Assembly: GCA_964496595.1 (NCBI GenBank)
Contig: CAZCAI010000222.1
Location: 1 to 6,089 of the forward strand
Source: JAAAOZ01 sp964496595
GTDB lineage: Bacteria; Chloroflexota; Anaerolineae; B4-G1; SLSP01
Direction of reading: 5' to 3'
Length of the DNA: 6,089 nt
Part shown: in pieces, positions 1 through 5,071 of the stretch
Numbering within the stretch: position 1 is the stretch's first letter
Layout of the letters: the number at the start of each line of letters is the position of its first letter
Made by a program: the position numbers and the translations under genes
Notes under the pieces: model-generated
What the model saw: only the letters and a program-made list of their open reading frames with translations
The model's database searches: none
Told to the model about the DNA's origin: nothing

Positions 1-21
1 GAATCGCAGGCTAAAAGCTGA

Positions 22-40
22 AGTCGGCTAAAGACCGACT
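22..40. repeat. Small hairpin repeat near window start
   Basis: AGTCGG at 22-27 and CCGACT at 35-40 form a perfect 6-bp stem around a 7-nt loop (CTAAAGA). The flank contains CTGAAGTC (18-25), which recurs at 6080-6087 near the other end of the window, also inside a palindrome. This looks like a copy of a dispersed intergenic palindromic repeat, possibly cut by the window edge. No T-run follows on the + strand, so it is not a typical terminator for that strand. The rest of 1-129 shows no gene I can support. Confidence 0.5.
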
Positions 41-137
41 GAAAGAAAGAACCCGCGTGGGAATACTTTCCGACAATCAGTCGTCGCTCCCCCCTCAGAA
101 CTTCTTCGTTTGCCCTTCATGCCCTCCTCGTGGGATG

Positions 138-146
138 TGGTATCAT
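138..146 (+). promoter_or_regulatory. Extended -10 promoter of the exonuclease gene
   Basis: TGGTATCAT at 138-146 matches the extended -10 form TGnTATAAT with one mismatch in the hexamer. No good -35 lies at 16-18 bp; the nearest candidate, TTGCCC at 110-115, is 25 bp away, which extended -10 promoters tolerate. Transcription would begin about 7 nt downstream, at roughly 152-154, which coincides with the ATG at 154. The predicted transcript is therefore leaderless or nearly so. Confidence 0.5.
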
Positions 147-153
147 GCTGATT

Positions 154-1407
154 ATGAACGATAACCTCCGCCGCCGATTGCGACGCTTGGGCGTCGTCAA
201 AGGCTTCCGTGATATAGAGGCGCGCTCGGCGCAAGCGCCCGCCCCGCGCAAGGATCGGGCGTTGCCCGGCGTCGAGATCGCCACCGAGTATGGCGCGCTG
301 TGGGTGGAGCAGCGAACCTATCCCGGCGAGCATCGTCACGGCGGCTACCCCTTGGCCGCGCTGGCGTCGCTCCCGGCGGATGCGCTGGCGCTTTTGGGCG
401 CGCCGGAGTTGGGCGCGCGCCCCGCTTTTTTGGATACCGAAACGACCGGGTTGGCGGGCGGCGCGGGTACACTGGCTTTCCTCATCGGCGTGGGGGTGTG
501 GCGCGAGGAGCAGTTGGCGCTCCACCTCATCTTTATGCGTGATCCCGCCGAGGAAGCGGCCGCACTGCGCTACCTGGCCGAGATCTTAGGGACCGCCACC
601 GGTCTCGTCACCTTCAACGGCCTGGGCTTCGATGCGCCGATCTTGGAAAGTCGCTTCGTGCTCAATCGGCTCTCGCCCAGTTGGATGGCGCTGCCCCATT
701 TGGATCTCCTGCCCGTGGCGCGGCAACTCTGGCGCGATCATCTCCCTTCCCGCCGCTTGATCGCGCTGGAAGAAGAGATCTTGTCCGTGGCCCGCGCTGA
801 GACGGATCTGCCCTCGTGGATGATTCCCGGCCTCTATCGCCAATATCTGCGCACAGGCGACGCGCGGGAGATGGCGCGAATCTTCTATCACAACCGCGTC
901 GATGTGCTGAGCTTAGTCACACTGTTGGCGCACACCGGGCGGATGCTGACCTCGCCCCACGAGATGACGCTGGCCGCCGCCGAGTGGGCCGGGGTAGGGC
1001 GGATGTATGACCGCGCCGCGCGCGAGGACGACGCCTTCGCCGCGTGGGAGCGGGCGCTCTCCGGCGAGGATGATATGGAAGAGTTGGAAGCGGAGGCCGC
1101 CGCGCGTCTCTGGCGGGAGATGGGCCTGCGCTACAAGCGCCGCGAGGCGTGGTTGCAGGCGCTCGCCACTTGGCAGCAGTGGATCGATTGGCAGCCCAAC
1201 GCCGTGGAACCGCTCGTCGAGTGCGCGAAATATCACGAATGGACGACCCACGATCTGCCGGCGGCCTTAGCTGCGACCCAAGAGGCATTGCGTCGCGCTG
1301 AGCGCCATCCCCAAGGGCTGCGTCAGCGGCGCACTTTGGCCGAGCTGTGCCATCGCCGCGAGCGCCTGGAGCGTAAAATGGCAGATTCGGAGCCAGAGAA
1401 CGAGTAA
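154..1407 (+). CDS. yprB: YprB/MrfB-type DEDDh exonuclease with C-terminal TPR-like region
   Basis: Predicted metal-dependent 3'-5' exonuclease of the ribonuclease H-like superfamily (RNase_H_2 family), 417 aa, cytoplasmic. The three exonuclease motifs are visible: LDTETTGLAGG (Asp94, Glu96), FNGLGFDAP (Asp160) and YHNRVDVLSL (His246, Asp250), a complete DEDDh set. The family segment leading to the IPGLYRQYL stretch lies between motifs II and III. From about residue 270 the protein is helical, with Ala/Trp-rich repeats resembling TPRs, as in Bacillus YprB (MrfB), which acts with the helicase MrfA (YprA) in mitomycin C damage repair. No helicase partner lies in this window. The start is uncertain: GTG at 130 and ATG at 145 are in frame, but both overlap or precede the -10 element, so ATG 154 is preferred. 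Enzyme class is firm; the exact repair role is inferred from the family. Confidence 0.88.
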   Translation: MNDNLRRRLRRLGVVKGFRDIEARSAQAPAPRKDRALPGVEIATEYGALWVEQRTYPGEHRHGGYPLAALASLPADALALLGAPELGARPAFLDTETTGLAGGAGTLAFLIGVGVWREEQLALHLIFMRDPAEEAAALRYLAEILGTATGLVTFNGLGFDAPILESRFVLNRLSPSWMALPHLDLLPVARQLWRDHLPSRRLIALEEEILSVARAETDLPSWMIPGLYRQYLRTGDAREMARIFYHNRVDVLSLVTLLAHTGRMLTSPHEMTLAAAEWAGVGRMYDRAAREDDAFAAWERALSGEDDMEELEAEAAARLWREMGLRYKRREAWLQALATWQQWIDWQPNAVEPLVECAKYHEWTTHDLPAALAATQEALRRAERHPQGLRQRRTLAELCHRRERLERKMADSEPENE

Positions 1408-1429
1408 GCCATATTTTTGTATTCTTAAT

Positions 1430-1457
1430 TTGTCATTTAATCATTTCCTAGTATCAT
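1430..1457 (+). promoter_or_regulatory. Sigma70-type promoter for rdgB
   Basis: TTGTCA (1430-1435), a 16-bp spacer and TATCAT (1452-1457) make a good match to the -35/-10 consensus in the AT-rich gap after the exonuclease gene. A perfect palindrome, CATCATGATG (1455-1464), overlaps the -10 and the expected start site near 1464 and could be an operator, though it is short. The resulting 5' leader would be about 70 nt and would carry the octamer repeat tract. Confidence 0.5.
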
Positions 1458-1476
1458 CATGATGGTGGCCGTTGCC

Positions 1477-1524
1477 GCTGAGACGCTGAGACGCTGAGAC
1501 GCTGAGACGCTACAACGCTACAAG
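1477..1524 (+). repeat. Octamer tandem repeat (GCTGAGAC x4 plus two variants)
   Basis: Four perfect copies of GCTGAGAC (1477-1508) are followed in register by GCTACAAC (1509-1516) and GCTACAAG (1517-1524), making 48 bp of strict 8-bp periodicity. The last unit runs into the rdgB ribosome binding site. Downstream of the predicted promoter, the tract would lie in the 5' untranslated leader. Copy-number change by slippage would alter leader length but not the promoter spacer or the reading frame. Confidence 0.9.
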
Positions 1525-1527
1525 GAG
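1522..1527 (+). promoter_or_regulatory. Ribosome binding site of rdgB
   Basis: AAGGAG sits 7 nt upstream of the ATG at 1535 and fixes that start. Its first three bases belong to the last octamer repeat unit. Confidence 0.8.
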
Positions 1528-1534
1528 AACCTGA

Positions 1535-2143
1535 ATGCGATTATTGTTGGCTACACATAACCGAGGGAAACGCAAAGAATGGCGGGCGTTGTTGGCCGGC
1601 CTGTCGTTGGAGATTTTGCTGCCGGATGACGTGGGCCTGCGGCAGGACGTCGCAGAGACCGGCGCGACCTACACGGAGAACGCCCTGCTCAAGGCCCGAA
1701 CGTTGGCCGCCGCTTCCGAATTGCCCACGCTGGCCGATGACTCCGGCCTGGAGGTGGATGCGTTGGGCGGCGCGCCGGGCGTGCGATCCGCGCGCTACAA
1801 GCTCGGCTCTGATGAGGTGCGCTACCGCGCGCTCCTCCGCGCCCTCGAGGGCGCGCCGCCCGCCGAGCGCGGCGCGCGCTTCCGCTGCGTCGCGGCGCTG
1901 GTCTTGCCCGATGGCCGGCATTTCACCACGGAGGGCGTGTGTGAGGGCGTGATCACGCTCGCGCCTCAGGGCGAGCGCGGCTTCGGCTACGACCCCGTCT
2001 TTTATTTGCCGGAGCAGGGCAAGACGATGGCGCAACTCTCATCCGAGGAGAAGAACCGCCTCAGCCACCGGGCGCGCGCGGCCCAGGCAATGCGCCCCAT
2101 CATCCACAACCTCCTCCTTGCGAAGGTTCCAGAAGAGTCGTGA
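1535..2143 (+). CDS. rdgB: RdgB/HAM1 non-canonical purine NTP pyrophosphatase
   Basis: Hydrolyses dITP, ITP and XTP to the monophosphate and pyrophosphate, clearing deaminated purines from the nucleotide pool; cytoplasmic. The 202-aa length is usual for the family. Signature elements in order: THNRGK at residues 7-12 (start of the nucleotide site), ENALLKA (48-54), the ADDSGLEVDALGG block from residue 67 (Asp68/Asp69, the metal and catalytic region) continuing to RSARY, GFGYDPVF (149-156), the EEKN motif and SHRARA (177-182). The ATG has a well-spaced AAGGAG. The C-terminus is odd: the natural family end is near HNLLL, and the last eight codons (L-A-K-V-P-E-E-S) and the TGA lie inside a repeat unit that recurs at 2226. 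These residues lie past the conserved core, so activity is probably retained. Family assignment is essentially certain. Confidence 0.97.
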   Translation: MRLLLATHNRGKRKEWRALLAGLSLEILLPDDVGLRQDVAETGATYTENALLKARTLAAASELPTLADDSGLEVDALGGAPGVRSARYKLGSDEVRYRALLRALEGAPPAERGARFRCVAALVLPDGRHFTTEGVCEGVITLAPQGERGFGYDPVFYLPEQGKTMAQLSSEEKNRLSHRARAAQAMRPIIHNLLLAKVPEES

Positions 2144-2219
2144 TATCCAAGGAAGTAATGCCCAGGGCAAGATACCCTGGCATAACAGGCTCCTGGCTGA
2201 CCTTCGCAAGGGTTGAACA
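2116..2219. repeat. MITE-like repeat unit 1
   Basis: A 104-bp unit. Its left 36 nt (2116-2151) match 2226-2261 with three mismatches, including a 19-nt identical run beginning AAGAGTCGTGATATCC. Its right 33 nt (2187-2219) match 2419-2451 with three mismatches. The ends carry inverted CCTTGCGAAGG (2116-2126) and CCTTCGCAAGG (2201-2211). The interior holds a hairpin at 2158-2183: a 9-bp stem with one bulged C. The left end overlaps the 3' end of rdgB. There is no coding capacity, so it resembles a non-autonomous element or dispersed palindromic repeat rather than an insertion sequence. Confidence 0.7.
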
Positions 2220-2236
2220 CGAGCCCCTTGCGAAGG
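2201..2236. repeat. 12-bp inverted repeat at the junction of the two units
   Basis: CCTTCGCAAGGG (2201-2212) and CCCTTGCGAAGG (2225-2236) are perfect reverse complements separated by 12 nt. They are the right end of unit 1 and the left end of unit 2. A transcript reading through from rdgB would form a strong hairpin here, but no U-run follows. It could protect the 3' end of the rdgB message or attenuate readthrough. Confidence 0.75.
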
Positions 2237-2451
2237 GTTCAAAAGAGTCGTGATATCCAAGAAATGATGCACATTGGTTACTGTCACAAAGCCTTCGCCA
2301 CTTGACCCAATTGTCAAATCCCCGCCCACCCGCCGGATTTAGCAATCCGGCGAGAGCCTGGCACGACATGGCGAATACTTTGAGACACAAGCCACATTGC
2401 AAGAGAGTTTGGTTTGAAAGGCTCGTGACTAACCTTCGCAAGGGTTGAACA
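2226..2451. repeat. MITE-like repeat unit 2
   Basis: A 226-bp unit with the same left and right ends as unit 1 but a longer, unrelated-looking middle. Within it are TTGAC/GTCAA (2302-2306, 2313-2317) and a strong hairpin at 2331-2352. Its right end finishes 30 nt before the phosphodiesterase start. Together the two units account for nearly all of the 338-nt gap after rdgB, and I see no gene in it. No convincing promoter for the downstream gene was found inside. Confidence 0.65.
2331..2352. repeat. REP-like perfect hairpin
   Basis: CGCCGGATT (2331-2339) and AATCCGGCG (2344-2352) form a perfect 9-bp GC-rich stem with a TAGC loop, inside repeat unit 2. No T-run follows on either strand that would make it a canonical intrinsic terminator. 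Confidence 0.7.
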
Positions 2452-2468
2452 AGGTTAGGTGATGTATG

Positions 2469-2474
2469 AAAGGA
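2469..2474 (+). promoter_or_regulatory. Ribosome binding site deciding a TTG start
   Basis: AAAGGA lies 7 nt upstream of TTG 2482. The alternative ATG at 2494 would be 19 nt away, too far for this site. An in-frame TGA at 2467 excludes starts further upstream. Confidence 0.5.
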
Positions 2475-2481
2475 ATGGACT

Positions 2482-3807
2482 TTGAATCCTCAAATGAACG
2501 CTGAGATGACGGCTGAAACACTGGAACTCGAACTTCGCACCCATCGACCGGCGGGCTGGCCCGATCTGCCTGATGGATGGGTCTTGCCGCGCTACGACGG
2601 CCTCTCGGTGGGCAACCTGGCGGCGACCTCGGCGCGGGCCTTGGGCGCGACGCTCTCTGGCGCGCTGCCGCCGCTGCGCGCGGATCTGCTGGGCGATCTG
2701 ACCGCTGACGTCGAGCACGTGGCGCTCGTGGTGATCGACGCGCTGGGATGGCTGCAACTCCAGCGCGTGATGGCGCGCCATCCCGACCTGGTCTTTCACA
2801 AATTGGCCGCATCGGGCCGCCTGTTGCCCATCACCACGACCTTTGCCTCCACCACCACCAGCGTCCTCAACACCATCTGGAGCGGCCAGCCGCCGATCCG
2901 CCACGGCGTGTTGGCCTACGAGATGTTCCTGCGGGAGTGGCTGATGGCCGTGGAATCGATCTCCTTCTCCACCACCCACGAGCCGTTCGGGGGCCGCCTG
3001 GCGGATTGGGGCTTCGAGCCAAAGGAATTTGTCCCCACGCCGACATTGGGGATGCAATTGGCGGCGCACGGGCTGGATTCCTACGCGCTGACCTTCAAGA
3101 GTTTTGTGGAATCGTCCCTGGCGCTGATGACCTATCGCGGCATGCGGGAGGTCTACGGCTACGCCCACGCCTCCGATTTCTGGATCTCGTTGCGGCGGAT
3201 GCTGCGCGAGCACGCGGGGGAGCGCTGTTTCATCGGCGCCTACTGGAGCGCGGTCGATACGCTGGGGCATATGTACGGCCCGTTGGATGAGACCGGCGAG
3301 GCGGAGATCTGCTCCATCGCCCATTTGTTCGAGACCTTCTTCCTGGATAAGTTGTCCGCGCCGGCCCGCGAGCGGACACTCTTCCTGCTCACCGCCGATC
3401 ACGGGCAGATTACGACGTCATCGGATGCGGGCTTCCTGTTAGATGATCATCCGGCGCTGCGCGATGATCTCTTCCTGCCGCCGATGGGCGAATCGCGCGT
3501 GCCGTTCTTCCACGTGCGCCACGGCGCCTATGATCGCGTGTGGGATTATCTCCACGAGCACTTCGGCGAGCACTTTGTCTTCCTCTCGCGCGAGGAGGTG
3601 ATCGAGCGCGGACTGTTGGGGCCGGATGGCGGGAAGATGCACGCCGAGATACCGCATCGCTTGGGCGACATCGTCGGCATCGCGCGCCGTGATGCCTTCT
3701 TCACGCGCGATCCAGAGCGCTTGGAGAAAGCCTTGCGGGGGCAGCACGGCGGATTGACCGCCGAGGAGATGTTGGTTCCCCTGTTGGCCGTGCGCTTGGA
3801 TGCGTGA
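2482..3807 (+). CDS. Alkaline-phosphatase-superfamily phosphodiesterase
   Basis: Predicted metal-dependent phosphodiesterase or nucleotide pyrophosphatase (type I phosphodiesterase family), 441 aa from TTG 2482 or 437 aa from ATG 2494. The superfamily's two-metal site can be traced: VVIDALG (Asp86), the FASTTTSVLN stretch (nucleophile probably Thr125), WSAVDTLGH (Asp259, His263), LLTADHGQ (Asp306, His307) and QHGGLTAEEM (His422). The last motif resembles the C-terminal HGG segment of PglZ-type proteins in the same superfamily. No signal peptide or membrane segment is seen, so it should be cytoplasmic, unlike many secreted phosphatases. The substrate cannot be read from sequence. The homoserine dehydrogenase gene follows 45 nt after the stop (from ATG 3853) with no terminator, suggesting one transcript, but no functional link is known. 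Superfamily is confident; substrate and start are not. Confidence 0.85.
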   Translation: MNPQMNAEMTAETLELELRTHRPAGWPDLPDGWVLPRYDGLSVGNLAATSARALGATLSGALPPLRADLLGDLTADVEHVALVVIDALGWLQLQRVMARHPDLVFHKLAASGRLLPITTTFASTTTSVLNTIWSGQPPIRHGVLAYEMFLREWLMAVESISFSTTHEPFGGRLADWGFEPKEFVPTPTLGMQLAAHGLDSYALTFKSFVESSLALMTYRGMREVYGYAHASDFWISLRRMLREHAGERCFIGAYWSAVDTLGHMYGPLDETGEAEICSIAHLFETFFLDKLSAPARERTLFLLTADHGQITTSSDAGFLLDDHPALRDDLFLPPMGESRVPFFHVRHGAYDRVWDYLHEHFGEHFVFLSREEVIERGLLGPDGGKMHAEIPHRLGDIVGIARRDAFFTRDPERLEKALRGQHGGLTAEEMLVPLLAVRLDA

Positions 3808-3840
3808 CGGATTTTATCGGATTGGATGAGGATAAGGAAA

Positions 3841-3847
3841 GGGAGGG
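3841..3847 (+). promoter_or_regulatory. Ribosome binding site choosing the homoserine dehydrogenase start
   Basis: GGGAGGG (3841-3847) lies 5 nt before ATG 3853 and 2 nt before GTG 3850. It falls inside the extension that would begin at ATG 3826, which has no comparable site, so the shorter start is favoured. Confidence 0.6.
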
Positions 3848-3852
3848 ATGTG

Positions 3853-4890
3853 ATGCGGAAAGTTAAACTGGTTTTGGTTGGCGTGGGCAATTTAGGCCGG
3901 CGTTTCTGCGAGATTTTGCAGGCCAAGGGCGCCGATCTGGAGCGGCGCTACGGTTTGACCTTCGAGTTGGTCGGGGCGGCCGATAGCGGCGGCGCGGCCT
4001 ATGCGCCGGAGGGGTTGGCGTTGGCGGAGATCGTGCGCCTCAAGGAGCAGGGCGGATCAGTCGCCGACGACCAAACGGCCGGGCGGCCCGATTGGGATGC
4101 GCTGACGCTAGTCGAAGCGGCGGAGGCGGATGTCCTGTTGGAGGCGTCGCCCGTCAATCTGGACGCTGGCGGAGAGCCGGGCCTCTCGTGCATCCGCGCG
4201 GCGTTGCGCAAAGGCATGCACGTCGTGACGCCGAACAAAGGCCCGCTGGTGTTGGCCTATCGCGAGCTGCATAATCTGGCGGCTGCTGCGGGCGTCAAAC
4301 TGCGCTTCGATGGCACCGTCGCCGGCGGCTTGCCCGCGATCAACTTGGGCCAGCGCGATCTGCGCGGCGCCCAGATCCACGGGCTGGAAGCGGTTCCCAA
4401 TCTGGTGACGGGCTACGTGATGGATATGCTGGCCGAGGGGCTATCGTGGGATGATGCGCTGGCCCGCGCTCGCGAGGAGGGCGTGCTGGAGGCCGACGCC
4501 GGTTGGGATCTTGAGGGCTGGGACGCGGCGGCGAAGTTAGTCATTATGGCCAACGCCGTCTTGGAGTATCCGGCGACCTTGGATGACGTCGCGATCACGG
4601 GCATCACCGAGTTGAGCGAGGAGGATTTTCAATCGGCGCAGGATCGCGGCTACCGCTATCGACTGCTGGCCCGCGCGGAGCGCCGCCCGGATGGGGCGTA
4701 TAACCTCTCCGTGGCGCCGGTACCGCTTTCGCCGGAGCACTCGCTGGGCCGATTGGGCCACAAGCAGATGGGCGTCATCTTCGCCACCGACATCTACGGC
4801 ACCATCACCGCCATCATCGACGAGCCGACGCCGATTCCATCCTCGGCGACGATGCTGCGCGATCTGTTGGATATCTACGTAGAAGCTTGA
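3853..4890 (+). CDS. hom: Homoserine dehydrogenase, short form without ACT domain
   Basis: Predicted NAD(P)-dependent reduction of aspartate 4-semialdehyde to homoserine (threonine, methionine and isoleucine branch), 345 aa, cytoplasmic. The Rossmann motif GVGNLG is at 10-15, ADSGG follows the second strand, and HVVTPNKGPL contains the conserved Lys129. FDGTVAGGLP begins the catalytic domain. LEADAGWDLEGWDAAAK supplies Glu213, Asp219, Asp224 and the catalytic-type Lys228. The EASPVN and GGEPGL stretch resembles short archaeal-type enzymes. There is no C-terminal ACT domain, so allosteric threonine control through one is unlikely. The odd point is that the usual ILNGTTNYIL substrate loop reads EAVPNLVTGYVMDML here, losing the NGT core, so a related oxo-acid or semialdehyde substrate is possible. 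No threonine or aspartokinase genes are adjacent. Start chosen from GGGAGGG; an extension to 3826 is possible. Probably co-transcribed with the preceding gene. Confidence 0.82.
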   Translation: MRKVKLVLVGVGNLGRRFCEILQAKGADLERRYGLTFELVGAADSGGAAYAPEGLALAEIVRLKEQGGSVADDQTAGRPDWDALTLVEAAEADVLLEASPVNLDAGGEPGLSCIRAALRKGMHVVTPNKGPLVLAYRELHNLAAAAGVKLRFDGTVAGGLPAINLGQRDLRGAQIHGLEAVPNLVTGYVMDMLAEGLSWDDALARAREEGVLEADAGWDLEGWDAAAKLVIMANAVLEYPATLDDVAITGITELSEEDFQSAQDRGYRYRLLARAERRPDGAYNLSVAPVPLSPEHSLGRLGHKQMGVIFATDIYGTITAIIDEPTPIPSSATMLRDLLDIYVEA

Positions 4891-4956
4891 TCGCGATTTG
4901 CTGCCTCGGGTATTTTACATTTAGGAAAACTTTCCAGTAGCCGATTCCGTAATTGG

Positions 4957-5023
4957 GAATTTAGAATTGCGAATTGTGAATAATGCTATTGAGCAAAGAT
5001 TCTAAATTCGCAATTCGCTTATT
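4957..5023. repeat. Phased GAATTNN heptamers in inverted orientation
   Basis: Four consecutive heptamers, GAATTTA, GAATTGC, GAATTGT and GAATAAT (4957-4984), are followed 18 nt later by three in the opposite orientation (5003-5023; on the - strand AATAAGC, GAATTGC, GAATTTA). The arms share a perfect 12-bp inverted repeat: GAATTGCGAATT at 4964-4975 and AATTCGCAATTC at 5005-5016. This fills the AT-rich gap between the homoserine dehydrogenase and the aldo/keto reductase, where a promoter for the latter should lie. I found no clean -35/-10 pair. Confidence 0.8.
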
Positions 5024-5056
5024 GTCGCTTTGCATATTTGTTGTTTTGTAACCTAT

Positions 5057-5062
5057 GGAGGT
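5057..5062 (+). promoter_or_regulatory. Ribosome binding site of the aldo/keto reductase gene
   Basis: GGAGGT lies 9 nt upstream of ATG 5072. Another ATG at 5065 is only 2 nt from the site and in a different frame, so 5072 is the real start. Confidence 0.75.
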
Positions 5063-5071
5063 AAATGAACG

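Noticed and set aside
28..525. - strand frame overlapping the start of the exonuclease gene
   Set aside because: Low-complexity Arg/Ala translation, opposite a conserved exonuclease domain; no start signals of its own.
1477..1524. CRISPR-like array
   Set aside because: The units are 8 bp and contiguous with no spacers; this is a simple tandem repeat.
2158..2183. Intrinsic terminator of rdgB
   Set aside because: The stem (9 bp with one bulged C) sits 15 nt past the stop but is followed by AACAGGC, not a T-run.
2302..2339. Promoter for the phosphodiesterase (TTGACC or TTGTCA as -35)
   Set aside because: No acceptable -10 lies 16-18 bp downstream of either; the region there is GC-rich and forms a hairpin.
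2002..2441. Three - strand reading frames across the repeat island
   Set aside because: Their products share the same short peptide (FLGYHDS) only because the repeat units recur; there is no domain and the frames cross repeat boundaries.
2455..3402. Long - strand reading frame (315 codons) opposite the phosphodiesterase
   Set aside because: It overlaps a + strand gene with a complete set of active-site motifs; its own translation is Arg/Gln/Gly-rich without recognisable motifs, typical of an antisense shadow in GC-rich DNA.
4924..4935. Operator-like palindrome GGAAAACTTTCC
   Set aside because: Only a 5-bp arm on each side with no second copy; too short to support in an AT-rich gap.
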